Shown: in pieces, positions 1 through 11,011 of the stretch
How positions within the stretch are numbered: position 1 is the stretch's first letter
How the letters are laid out: each line of letters begins with the position of its first letter
NCBI RefSeq assembly: GCF_009905375.1
Contig: NC_133648.1
Span: forward strand, 92,697,079 to 92,761,078
Direction: 5' to 3'
Source of the DNA: Apium graveolens
Taxonomy: Eukaryota > Streptophyta > Magnoliopsida > Apiales > Apiaceae
Length of the DNA stretch: 64,000 nucleotides
Translations under genes and position numbers: made by a program
The notes under the pieces: model-generated
The model's database searches: none
Told to the model about the DNA's origin: nothing
Seen by the model: the letters and a program-made list of their open reading frames with translations, nothing else

Positions 1-283
1 AGGTGCCTATCCTAACCATAATTAATTTGAATTCTTCACAATATAAGGAAACTGTTGAAAAATGAGTGTTGAAATGTTTCATATTCACACAAGCATGGTG
101 GCTATTACTGAGGAAATGAGTAGGCTATCAAAAGTGAATGAAAAACTTGAAATTGAGAAACAAGAACTAGAGCTGCAGCTTGTTAGTCTAGATGTAGTTA
201 GACAAGAAAATGAATATCTCAAAAAAAGATGAAATGTGTAGAGGAAGTAAAAGCTGTTTGAGAGACAAAATTGAGAAAAATGG
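1..283 (+). mobile_element. TE-0: fragment of Sirevirus (copia) gag
   Basis: This is the oldest layer, into which TE-1 inserted at 284. An open stretch from the ATG at 62 to the TGA at 230-232 encodes a Lys/Glu-rich helix-forming peptide with repeated short KLEIEKQELELQ-like patterns. It resembles the coiled-coil tail that follows the zinc knuckle in the gag of TE-7. A second frame continues the coding sense after 225, so a frameshift is likely. It lies on the opposite strand to TE-1. Only this scrap is in the window, so the lineage call is an inference from composition and from similarity to TE-7. Confidence 0.55.
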
Positions 284-1552
284 TGTTAGATATTGAATGC
301 ACATAAAAGTAACACAGAGGGGGGTGAATGTGTTTCTTGGATTTTTCTTTAATTTTAAGCTCTTTAGATTATGGTTGAACAAAGCAGATAAGATACGTAA
401 AGATGTTATATTTCACAGAATCACACAAAGCACATAATATTAAAAACTCACTTAATTGTATTAATTAAGTTTATCTTGCTACAAATCTGTGTTCTTGAAT
501 AATAAGAACTCAGCTTCTATCTTGAGAGAATATAAGAAAATCTAGATCTGTTTGTCACTTCTAAAATAAGGACCCGTGCATACTTTATGGACTAGCAATG
601 TGGGTTTACAAAACTTGCACTAAAATGTACTAAACCAATTTTTAAAGCAACCTTGTCTATTTCCTTTTCTGGTATTAGCAAATCTGTGCAGAATCTTGCA
701 GGTCTGTGACCACCCTTTATCCGGTGAATCTTGGCCCTTGATCTTGTATTCTTCAAGCTGCTTTTGTAGACTTTCCAATTTAGTGAATGAATTGTTTGTT
801 GACTAATAATCTTGAATCTTGAACTTGTCTGTATTCTGAATTTGAGATAGTATGTCGAGATCTCCAATTATTCTATAGAGAAGTGACATATCGATAAATA
901 TAATGAATTATCGATATCTTGAGTTCTCTATAGGCATATTTGACTGTCGAGGTCTCCAGTTTTCTATATATAAAATGACTTGTCGATATCTCTGAGATCT
1001 CTACATGTAGAAGTGAATTTTCGATATCTTTGAGATATCTATATATACCATTTGACTTATCGATATATCTGAGATGTCTATATGAGAAATTGACTTGTCG
1101 ATATCTCCAGTTCTCTACATCTTCATTTGACTTATCAATAGCTCTAAGATCTCAACATGAATAATTGACTTGTCGATATCTCTGAGACTTCTATATAAGT
1201 CATTTTGGACTTCTCTATGAGTCATTTTGGACTTCTCGAATGACTTCTCGATATACCTTGATATGTGACTTGTCGATATCTTGACTTAGAACATTTTTCA
1301 TTTAACAACATTATTCAACTCCAAAATTCTACATTTTTTCTCTGAGGCATGATCATGACTTGATCTTCTTCCAGAGTTTATTCCTTAGCTTGAAGTCGTT
1401 CACATAAAAATCCCCTAGTCTAATCTACTAAACATTTTTACAAACTCAAGAAATACAATTACAGAATACAAATATTGATTATCATACAAATTAATCTTAG
1501 GGCTATCAATATAACTTTATCTTGTTATTATACAGGCATGTCTTGCACAACA
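284..1552 (-). repeat. TE-1 3' LTR
   Basis: The block begins TGTTAG and ends ACAACA on the plus strand, that is TG...CA ends, and is followed at once by a polypurine tract on the minus strand. The length is 1269 bp. It contains a dense cluster of palindromic words (see 880-1290). A G-rich stretch near 318 followed by GTGAATG matches the start of the TE-7 LTR in layout. The partner LTR lies outside the window. Confidence 0.8.
880..1290. repeat. Palindromic word cluster in the TE-1 LTR
   Basis: About nine or ten copies or near copies of the word CTTGTCGATATCTC recur every 30-50 bases, many followed by TGAGATCTCTA. Several form inverted repeats, for example GATATCT-TTG-AGATATC near 1022-1038, with 7-base arms and a 3-base loop. 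Repeated palindromic motifs in regulatory LTR sequence are known in Sireviruses. The assignment of these to that class is by resemblance. Confidence 0.75.
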
Positions 1553-1566
1553 ATCTCCCCCAATTT
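1553..1566 (-). other. TE-1 polypurine tract
   Basis: On the minus strand this reads AAATTGGGGGAGAT and abuts the 3' LTR exactly. It is the expected primer site for plus-strand DNA synthesis. The same type of tract (GGGGA core) precedes the 3' LTRs of TE-5 and TE-7. Confidence 0.85.
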
Positions 1567-2518
1567 GTGAGAAGATTGCTTATCAGAAATTCATGCCTGA
1601 TAACAAGACTCATCTCAAGCTAAAATACATTAACATATTGACAAATACACATTTTATACATTGATTAATTATATTAGTTCAAAATTATAAACATCAGGTG
1701 AATTTCTCATAACCAGGTTCTTTCCTAATGAGGTCCTTAAGATTTACCAGCACTTCAAGTTTTTCAATAATTTATGTCCCTCCTAAGGCTTCCACCAGTT
1801 TGAGCCATTCTTCTAATGAGTAACTGTTGAGATAATTAACCCTTAATCTTGAAAAATATGCCAACTTTAATGTTCATAAAATATCCATCTTTTGAAATTC
1901 TACTCAACCCCTTTTCCTTGAGTTCATTATATTTTAGTTCAAACATCTCAATCTCCTTGGCATATTTCCTTTCTCTTTCTCCCCTCTCAGGCTTTGTCCT
2001 AGCATGCCTTAAATCCCTTTCTCTTACGCTTTCAGACATCACAGCCTTCCATATTCTTGTGCTAGAATCCTTATCCTTCATCAAACCTATCACCCTCTTC
2101 AATTCTGTGGTTGAAAATGTTACCATTACTTCAGTAAAATGAAGGAGCCATCCAAGTAGTAGATTATGACTTCTCTCAGGGAGACAACCCAAACTTTGAC
2201 TATCTCCTCAGCTAGTTATTGGTGATAGTCATTATCTATTATGTTCCCATTTATAGGTAGAAAATCAGCTTGATTGAAGCAGTTCCAGGTAACACCAACA
2301 TTAGCGTGAATTTTCTTTAGTTTTCTCCCAACAGTTTTGAAGTTGGTCTTGATTGGAGTCTTGAATGAATGTAGATTTGAGATTTTCTTTAAAGAGACAT
2401 AGATGGTTATGATTGGTATTTTAAGTAAGGAATTTGCAGTTTTTTGTAAAAGCATTTGGGCTTTGAGGTTGGAGTTTGTTGAGTATTTGATTGACTAGGT
2501 TTGGAGGTTTGAGTTTTG
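1567..2518 (-). pseudogene. TE-1 post-pol reading frame, C-terminal part, broken
   Basis: Minus-strand coding remnant between the TE-2 insertion and the polypurine tract. Two open pieces (2216-2455 and 1836-2192) and a shorter one near 1700-1830 carry the sense. The last has a patch with LKDLIRKEPGYEKF. Stops and frame changes separate them. It continues the frame that starts at 43594 on the other side of TE-2. The position just before the polypurine tract matches the end of the same frame in TE-7. Function unknown. Confidence 0.55.
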
Positions 2519-2523
2519 GGAGT

Positions 2524-3926
2524 TGTTAGGCACAAAACACGCGCTAATAATACACACAAGTATACACATTCGCAAGTAATATAGAATACTTTCTAGTTCG
2601 TTCCCACAGAGACTTAGACTAATTATGTTCAATTACACTTACTCATCAATGTATGATTACTTCTCAATGTCAAGATAATAACACATAGATTTGATTAACT
2701 AAGTATTAACTATAATTAACTACGAGAATTAAACACTTAATTGACACTTGAATTAACAAAATTAAACACACATGAGATCATAACTTCATTACTACTTCCT
2801 TCAATAGTTATTGTTATTATCCTTAGCATGTAACGATGATGATATTAATCGAACACCACGAAACTGATAAAAACCAACTTTCATTATACTAATACCATTC
2901 TACCAAACATCCACAATTAAGATAGAAGTTGAATAGTCATCAATTATGTTGAGACCCTATATGTCTACAGGATTTGACAATATAACGATTTAAGCACAAG
3001 TTATTCCTTATGATTACACAGGGCAAGTAAAATGGTTAGAGTTACCCACCAATCATGCATACACATACATGAACCTATGCTAGCATGGCAAGTTCTAAAT
3101 CTTAAGATCCACCGTCACTTCATAAAAGATTAACACCATATCTTATATGCACAACCAACAATAGATATCATACAATCATCACACACTAAGGTATTAAACA
3201 ACTAACTAAAGAATTCCATAGTAAATCCGTTATGACCCCATGATCACGATTAGCCCATGATTAAACTCATCATTACCATGGGTTCATATGAAAACATGAT
3301 AATAACACACGAGAATAACTAATAAAAATATTTATTAAAACCAGAGTACGTCACAAGAGTAATAAGGTTCAAAGTAAAGAAAACTAGCATCCACTGATAC
3401 AATGAATAAAAGATTCACAAGAAAACTATGCTTCCTCTTCTTCGTTGCAATGTGCTAAAACGGTCTTCTTCCTTATCACCTTGCTCCTTGATTGATACCA
3501 CGATTCAACACACGTGAAACGTCTCTGAAAACTATTTATATAGGAGCCCCACAAGACCCAGCCATCTCAGAAGTTAGAAGTCCAACAGTACAAGAACTTT
3601 AAAAATCAGTATTAAAAATTACGCCCCTGAGCGGCCACCCAGGAATCCTGAGCGGGCGCTCAGCTTCCTGAGGGGCCGCCCAGTACCTCACTGGAAAATT
3701 TATTATTTTGCTCCCATTTTCTGCTGCGTTCTGCTCCTAACTTCCCACTTGCAATGCCAAGCACATACTAAGGCTTATTCTTGATGAAATCTCCCCACAA
3801 ATGCAAGTAATACCCCGAAATGCACAAACACTAGAAAAATGCATCAAATACGCAAAATACTTGATTTCAAGACATCAATTCAAGCCATTATAAGACGTTC
3901 TAAGTGGTATAAAATTCCACTTATCA
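2524..3926 (-). repeat. TE-2 3' LTR
   Basis: Length 1403 bp, paired with 38170-39617. About 12 differences in the first 250 bases read by eye (near 5%), mostly transitions. It lacks a roughly 26-base stretch present near 38793 in the other copy, and holds three rather than four GC-rich repeat units at 3624-3686. A TATA-like TATATAAATA lies on the minus strand at 3533-3542, with a CACGTG G-box core at 3511-3516. Confidence 0.93.
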
Positions 3927-3941
3927 CACCCCCAAACTTAA
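3927..3941 (-). other. TE-2 polypurine tract
   Basis: Reads TTAAGTTTGGGGGTG on the minus strand, directly next to the 3' LTR. This is the classic form in Athila-type elements. Confidence 0.88.
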
Positions 3942-5109
3942 ATCGATGCTTGTCCTCAAGCGTCACAGACTCAAAAATAAAACAAAAACATGCATGAATG
4001 CAATTTATATGAAATGCAGCGATCCCCCTCACTACGACTAAACCAACTAGTTCACGACATCTCAACAAATGCAATTAGGTGACTAAAGATCAATCAAATC
4101 ATGCAAACTAACATACACTCAGAAATGTGGTGGGTGCGGATGCTTAACATATATTCTTCGAAACTAGATCAATTATCATAACGTGACTATCCTCAAGGCA
4201 ATCGCATGATTATACGAAGAATAAATTCTAGGCACAAAATGACTTAAACACTTCAAGAATACTGGAGCTTATTACAGAATCATGCTTTTATTCAACACAA
4301 CAACAAATGCTTATTTGACCGTGCAATGAGTGAGGTCCACAAAAGACTTATGCAATGGCATCCATTTAGCGAGCGTTAGGTTAGCGGATCTCAGACTATA
4401 AAAGCCTTAGGTCACTAGGCACAAAGTCCCCTAAGAACTTAATAACTCGAATACCAAATAGCCCACTCGTGATCAATTATGCATTAACGCTTTTTTTTCT
4501 TTTTTTTCAAATTTCTTTTTTTCTTTTTTTTTTCAAATTTCTGAGCAAGTGCGTTTCGCTCCATCTTGCTCAACCCTAGACTACTCGCATAAAAATACGA
4601 GCCGGCTACTAGCTATTTGACGTCTAGCCACAATTAGCAATGAATTCCAATTTTTACTCCAATTTTTTCTTTTCATGCCTTTTATCATTAAGAACCTATT
4701 ATAAATTCTAAGCATAATCAATAGATTATCCTCAAAAACCATCAAACCATGACAACAATCTAGCCTTTAAGCATACTCTAAGACTTAGTGAAATTACAAG
4801 TGTTTCTAGCATGCATGTCAACCTACAAGACTCAACATCACTCTAACGATATCACTACACTCGCATCAATATCACAAATCAATTGGTAAAGCAACGCAAA
4901 AGGGATCATGGTAAATGCATGAGCTAAATGACATGATAAATAAAGCTATAAAAAAAACTATATGACAAAAATATGCAATTATATGAACTAAACTATCATG
5001 AATATGCAACTACATAACACACACACAAAAATATTCCTTAACTACCACCCCCAAACTTAAAATCTTCACTGTCCCCAGTGAAGGTAGTAGAAAGGAACAC
5101 AGGGTATAC
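3942..5109 (-). other. TE-2 3' untranslated region with a second polypurine-like tract
   Basis: About 1.17 kb with no supported gene. On the minus strand a second tract almost the same as the first (TTTTAAGTTTGGGGGTGG) lies at 5044-5061. Two T-rich runs occur near 4490-4543 (A-rich on the element's sense strand). A long non-coding stretch before the 3' LTR is normal for Athila elements. Confidence 0.7.
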
Positions 5110-5987
5110 CTACTCGGAGAAATCATCATCACCACCCTCAGAGGGTGGAGTATCAGGAGGCGTATAAGCAGAGTCCTCACCAAAAATGGGCCACTGGATG
5201 TCAGCTCCAAGGCCTCTGAAAGCAGTCCCAAGTGCAAGGGTGAGCTCCTGAGCAAACCTACTCTACGTCTCATACATAGCATCCATCCTCCTCGATAGCC
5301 TCATATACTGGGCATCAGCCATCCCAGCACCCTCCTGGGCTCTAGAAGAGCCTGCCTCATCATGACCCGGCCTAGCCATGGTAGCACCAGCTGTTGGACA
5401 TCCTCCTGGAAGACGATAACCCAACCTATGCTCCTCGGGCTCTCCACCCGTCCACTCCTGCATCGTATTCAGAGTTACTGAATTAATAGGAGTGGTCGAC
5501 ATCTGCAACTGCTCGTGAGAAGGCCAATGAACTCCCACTGCTTGACATAGCTTCGTGACAGTAGATGCATAAGGGATGTTCATGTGCTTCACTCCCCTCA
5601 AAAACTTCAAAATTTCTTGGTAGATGAACCCACCAAGGTCCACATAATACTCCTCATTCAAAATACCACATAACAATCTTGCTCGCTCAACTGTAACCTC
5701 ATGTGCATGTGAAGTAGGCAGAATATTATCAAAAATAAAGGCATTCCATGCACGGGCATACCTATTCATCACAATCGCCGAAAAAGAACGATACTCGTTA
5801 GTTCCCGTCTTAAACTTCCAAACCGTGCCCGGCTGATAGAGAGTAGCACAAATCAAATCAAAATCAAACTCCTCGGAGGGCTTCTCATTCCAATTCTCCT
5901 CCGTGGGCTTCCTCTGTCGCTGCCCAATCACACGACGAATCGCCTCAGGATGATAATCCACCGTAAGCCCAGGAACAACAGTAAACC
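5110..5987 (-). pseudogene. TE-2 post-pol frame, C-terminal part (putative plant transposon protein type)
   Basis: Continues the frame from 31925-32218 across the TE-3 insertion. The open part at 5263-5987 has a central W..F.FD.I motif (WNAFIFDNI), a helix-rich middle and a Y-containing helix before CQAVGV. This matches my recollection of the family called putative plant transposon protein (Pfam Transposase_32), often found in Athila elements in the env position. A TAG at 5260-5262 interrupts it, then the frame continues to a TAG at 5110-5112 through an acidic tail rich in P, E and D. No membrane segment or signal peptide is visible, so the label env-like is positional only. Function unknown. 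Confidence 0.75.
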
Positions 5988-8900
5988 TGTAATATCTGGG
6001 ATATACCGTGTAATTATTTTTGTTAATTAAATAATTATTATGAGTGTTCAGTATCTATTCTGTGAATTAACTGTTAAGTGTTATTTGTATTTGAATATTC
6101 AAAAATAGTATTAATTGAGTATTTTAATTTTTATATGTCCAAAATAAAATATAGATAATTGTCATATCTTCCTAACTATTTTTATGTTGATTTATGAATT
6201 TATATGAATCATATGAAATTTATAAAATCTTTTTCCGAGTATTTAAAATCTATTTTATAAAAACGGGAACCAACCGACGTCAACCGTTGTTACGTTTTTG
6301 GAACCCGAAACTCTTCCGAGAACTCCTTCCTAACCGAATTGTAACATTCCGAGCATTTTCCATGTTTCGACTTTTTCGATCCGGCGTACGGTTTGTCCTG
6401 CGCGGGTCCCGGCGCAATATTTTCGATACAGTATTCGTTTCGGTAAATCAATAAAAACCCGTATTTTCGATAAACGGGAGCTTTTTATTAAACTATCACA
6501 ATTATCACTTCGTAATACGTGTAACCAGGGGCTGAGACCAAGACCGCAGTACAAATTGTACTGATTTGGATAATTATCCCGAAAACCGATACCGTTTGGA
6601 TCAGTTTTTACAAATAAACGTACCGTTTTATATCCGGAATGATCCAACGGGATACAAATTTTCCGTAAATATAGCCTTTTACCGTATTTTATTTCGTATC
6701 AAAATCATTTGCAGACAGATAAATATATAATTTTACAGAGAAAAATCCTATATTCATAAACTGTTTCAAGAATCAAACCAACTTTTGAAGGTGTTATTGA
6801 TCTTTGTTTGAAAAGCTCGAGTACTGGATTTGAAGGTCTTGAGAAGCTCTATCAGAATCTGTAATCCATACACCTGCAGAATCAAAGGTTTAATTTCTAA
6901 AAATTTATTTATTTTCGAATTATTTTTATGAAAAATATGAATTTTTGTTCGGATGATTGTTTGTATGATTTGATGATTGCATGTTGTAGAGCTTGTTTTC
7001 CTGATGATTTTGGTATATTATACGTCTGATTTGGAGTTCAATAACATGTTCAAATTTGAGTTTGATTTTCGAATTTTAAAATTAGGGTTTATAACCCGTA
7101 TGAATGTTTTCAATTGAAATTTGGGGGTTTTTGATTCAGGGGTTATTAGCTGTTGATTTATAGTGGGTTGTGTTCCTTATGAAATTTGCAATCGATTGAT
7201 ATATAGCTCGTTAACAGAGGATGCTTGAATCGAAGGGAGTTGTGTTTTAAAGATTTACGATGTTCGCCGAAAACCGGCGATGTTCTTGGCCAATTTCCGG
7301 CCAGAACAGGGATGATTAGAATGTTTTGATTGCATGAACAAGTTCCTGGTGTTGTGTAGTGTTGATCTGGAGGTGTTGGTGGGGTGAGGACGCCGGGATC
7401 GTCTTCTCCGGCCACCCCCAATTTTCCGGCGACTGGAACTGCAAAATTGCAGTTTAGTCCCTGTAGTTTTGAAGATGTTGAAGTTTAGTCCCTGTAGTTT
7501 GCAAAGTTTTCAAAAATAGGATTCCTGTTTATAAAATGTTTAAAAATCATATTTCCTATTTATTTTTATTATAAAAATTCATTTTTAATTTCTGAAAATT
7601 CTAAAAAAATTAGTATTTTAATTCCGAAAATTATTTTTAATTCAAAAATAAATCTGAATTAATTAGTTAATTAATTTCAGTTAATTTTTAATTGATTAAT
7701 TGGTCAATTAATTCGAAAATTAATTGATTAATTGATTTAATTAATTATTAATTGATTTTAATTAATTATTTAATTAGATTTAATTATTTAAAAATGATTT
7801 AAAAGTTCTGAAATATAGTTTTGAGCTTTAAAATATTATTCTAAATTATTTCCAAGGCTCGATAATTATTATAAAATTGTTTCGGAGCAAGAATTGGCCA
7901 GCCGAACCCTGTTTATTAACCCGAAATTGATCCAACGACCCGTTTTAATTCCGAAAAATATTTTAAAAATCATTTTAAATACCCGAAAGCCTATTTATAA
8001 CCCGAGACTTCTTTATAAATGATTTGTCATTGATTATGTGATGTATTATGTGTTATATGTGACTTGTTGATTGTCTATCGGTCTATACATTCGGTGTTTA
8101 CTTGATTATTGCATAACTTTCAATCCGTTAATCGGATTTGGGTAAAACGAAGGGTAGATAGAAGTATGTGTTGAATAGAATCCTATGAGTTGATGATTGA
8201 TAGATGCTTATAATATGTGAGCAGAAGAGGCAAGACGTAGGAAAGGGAAACAGGTAGTTGAGGAGTAAGACGATTGTGATTGGAAGCGAGTACAGGATAG
8301 TAAGCTAATACCAAGCAAGTGTTCTGAACTTTCTCGAGATATTGTAGTACTTGATAGTCTTGTTGACATTGCAAGTGCTTTGAAGCACATAAACCTAAAC
8401 CCTGATTTCAGTTATTGTTCTTGAGCCATGAACCATATTCTTTCTAAGCCATTGATTATTGTATACCCAAACACGAACCACAAATCTACGATACTACTCC
8501 ACAAAGTCATACAAACTAAATACCAAACACTGAACTGAATTATTATATACTCAACCCATGGTATCTTATACTTTGAAAGACCAAATTCTTGAAACCCTGA
8601 AATATTGATTCCTTTGTTATCCAATTCTTTCATTACCCAACATCCAAGCCTTGAAAGTACCTTGTTGATCCACACAAGGGTTGAAACCCTTTCATTGTTA
8701 AACACTCACTGTTGTTAATGATTCTGATTATTGTTTATTATTGTTTAATTTTATTATTATGTTAGAATTGGATTGTTTTATAAAATTGTGGACCAGATTC
8801 GTGGTCAGACCATATAATGGTCAAGTTAGGCCAATGTGTGCCTTGGATCCAGTAGTTAGAGCAATGCTGTGTGCTTTGCTCGGGGTTAGTGCGTGACTGA

Positions 8901-9424
8901 TCAGCAGCCTAACCTTGGTTTTAAAATAAAAATATAGTATCCAATTCTAAATCATAATCCATTGTTCACTTGATATCATAACCATATTCACTTGATGATC
9001 ATTATTCTCAGTTTTGTCATTGTGACTTGCTGAGCTAGTTAGCTCATTTGTGTGATGTTGTTTATACTCTTTCCAGTTAAAAAGGAACCAGTTGGTAGCA
9101 AGGATCCCCAGTCCAGTGCGAGAGATAGGAATTAAGGCTATTGAAGCTGAGCTAGTAGGCTTCTTTTGGAATAATGTAAATTTGTAAAAGTTTGTAATAT
9201 GTTTAATACTCAGTTTGAGTTTGAATGGTTGAAATTTAATCGGTATGTAATATATTAGTATGTTTGGCTTGTGTGCATATTTTAACCTATTGCGATCCGT
9301 GGTAGTTGGTAAGTAGGGTCACTGCATATTATTATTATTATTATCTTTATTATTGTTATAAGCAGGTTGTAAACAGTGTGTGTGTGGACCCCAAACTTCT
9401 GACCCGGGTTTGGAGGGCGCCACA
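5988..9424 (+). repeat. TE-3 5' LTR
   Basis: Length 3437 bp, begins TGTAATATC and ends GCGCCACA. It differs from the 3' copy at about 6 of the first 408 bases. It includes a direct repeat of GTTTAGTCCCTGTAGTTT-like words (7453-7500), a very AT-rich TTAATTAA block (7620-7790) and a short ATT run near 9330. Short open frames inside it are not conserved as proteins and I do not call them. Confidence 0.93.
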
Positions 9425-9428
9425 GGTT

Positions 9429-9440
9429 TGGTATCAGAGC
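9429..9440 (+). other. TE-3 primer binding site
   Basis: TGGTATCAGAGC, four bases after the LTR, is complementary to the 3' end of plant initiator methionine tRNA. The same word follows the LTRs of TE-4 and TE-6. Confidence 0.92.
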
Positions 9441-9622
9441 TACAGGTTATAAGTCACTGACACAAGCCTAGGTTGACGGGAATGGGTAGAGGGTTAGGAT
9501 TAGAAGTAAGGAATAGAATGATAGAACGTTGAGAGGTTGAGTGTTACGGTATAACCAGTAGTAGTATAATTCGCGTCGTGGTTCGAGATTCTTATATTGC
9601 GATATAATTTCAGATAGCAGCG

Positions 9623-10135
9623 ATGGCCGACTCTTTTATTCCTGTATCAGCTGATCACTCAGAGCCTTCAGTTGGAGCACCAGCATCGGATCCCCGTCCT
9701 GTTATTCCACCAATATTGGCTATCCTACCTCCACCGGTGTTGCAGCCCGTACCACTGCAGGCTATTCCACCTCCAGGCATGAGGCCACTTGTTAGAGGAT
9801 CCCCACCTGCTGATTCAGGCTTTACTAGTCATTCAGTTACAGGAGTACCTTTTCAGTTCTCTTCCTATCCTGTCCCATATCATCAGTTTGAGGCTTGCCT
9901 TATGGAGCAACGATTCCTTCAGGGTCAGATTCATGAGTTACTACATATCATGCGTACCAGAGAGGTTGGGAGTGGTGAGAGGCGACTCAGAGAGAGGCTA
10001 CAGGCATTTCGTAGAGTAGCTGCTGTGACGATTGTTGAGGCTACACATGAGGACATCACCCCTGATTTCCTTGTGGAGTGGGCTAAGTGGGTTTTAGAGG
10101 AACTTGAGGAGATTGGAGGTCCAGACTTGCCATGA
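9623..10135 (+). CDS. TE-3 pre-gag reading frame, proline-rich, unknown function
   Basis: A 170-residue frame between the primer site and gag, with an intact ATG and a TGA stop. Residues 15-70 are rich in Pro (runs such as PPILAILPPPVLQPVP). Residues 90-165 are predicted helix-rich and charged, ending in WAKWVLEELEEIGG. TE-6 has a counterpart at the same place with a Pro-rich start and an end in VNWLVFELGSIGG, and TE-4 has an acidic frame there. I do not recognise a known domain. It could be an accessory protein or simply a translated leader. That it stays open while gag carries two stops suggests either recent origin or chance. Confidence 0.6.
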   Translation: MADSFIPVSADHSEPSVGAPASDPRPVIPPILAILPPPVLQPVPLQAIPPPGMRPLVRGSPPADSGFTSHSVTGVPFQFSSYPVPYHQFEACLMEQRFLQGQIHELLHIMRTREVGSGERRLRERLQAFRRVAAVTIVEATHEDITPDFLVEWAKWVLEELEEIGGPDLP

Positions 10136-10579
10136 GTCAGAGATTCTGAGCAGTGTTGTTATGGTTATGTAGTATGTACAGTAGCGCGTAGTGTGTATCA
10201 GTAGACTTTTGAGTTGTATTTATATAATAGTGATGTTGACTAGTGAGTAGGTTGTTGTATCCTTTTTGCTTTTACTTTCGAAGCGTTTTTACGCTTGTAC
10301 CACCTAAAACTTTTGATCTATATATATCAGTACCTTTTCTTTTCCAGCACTGTCATTTACTTTATCACACTTGTTTTACTTTACCTTATTTATTGCACCA
10401 GTTATACCCTGTGATACCATGTACCCTGTTTTCCATAACTGTTTATATTCTGTAAAGAAGCATGCAATTTACTTAGTTACAACTGTTTTCAAAAAGAGAT
10501 ATTTCTGTTTTACAAAACTTTTCCTTTATGCAAAGATTTGATTCAAAAGCTAAATAAATTGTTTGATTCTTTACAGAAA
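10136..10579 (+). other. TE-3 leader before gag with candidate splice acceptor
   Basis: 444 bases without a supported gene. It is T-rich and ends in TTTGATTCTTTACAG (10562-10576), a good plant splice acceptor placed just four bases before the gag ATG at 10580. A candidate donor, GAA followed by GTAAGG, lies at 9516, upstream of the pre-gag frame. Confidence 0.45.
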
Positions 10580-11011
10580 ATGCCTCCCAGAAGAAATACC
10601 CGCACCCACACCCAGAATGAAGAAACCAACAACAACCACAATAACAACCAAGATGAGACAAACCAGAATGTGAACCCAGGACCCATAGACCCAGCAATAG
10701 CCCAGATTCTCCAAATCTTGGCCCAACAAACAGTTCACTTGGCACAACAACAACAAAGACAGACCAATTCCCAGGTAACTTTCAAAACTTTTCAGGCAGT
10801 AAACCCACCAGAATTCAAGGGTTCCTTAGAGCCAATTGAAGCAAATGTGTGGTTAAATGAAATAGAGAAGGCATTTGCCTTGGTAAAAGTGAAAGAGGGG
10901 TAGAAGGTTGAGTTTGCAAGTTACTATTTGAAGAATGAGGCCACCTATTGGTGGGAGATGGTGAAGACATTGGAAGGTACAGATGTTATTACTTGAGAAA
11001 GGTTTAAGGAA
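10580..11011 (+). pseudogene. TE-3 gag, N-terminal part with two stops
   Basis: Starts MPPRRNTRTHTQ and continues with an Asn/Gln-rich stretch, then the conserved gag segment FQAVNPPEFKG and a YYLKNEATYWWE patch. A TAG at 10901-10903 and a TGA at 10994-10996 break it in the same frame as the downstream gag-pol. By comparison with the TE-6 and TE-4 gag patches, the first is probably a C-to-T change in a CAG codon and the second a G-to-A change in TGG. With these two stops the copy cannot make a full capsid protein. Confidence 0.88.

Noticed and set aside
880..1290. Array resembling CRISPR repeats
   Set aside because: Spacing and words vary, the words are palindromic and the context is a plant LTR.
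4490..4545. T-runs as an RNA polymerase III terminator or a gene end
   Set aside because: No promoter boxes or RNA gene upstream on either strand; likely slippage in the TE-2 3' untranslated region.
5110..5987. Calling the TE-2 post-pol frame a transposase or an envelope gene
   Set aside because: No catalytic triad, signal peptide or membrane helix can be seen; the family name is historical and its role is unknown.
9425..9450. tRNA-like word TGGTATCAGAGC
   Set aside because: It is a primer binding site complementary to a tRNA end, not a tRNA gene; there is no cloverleaf around it.
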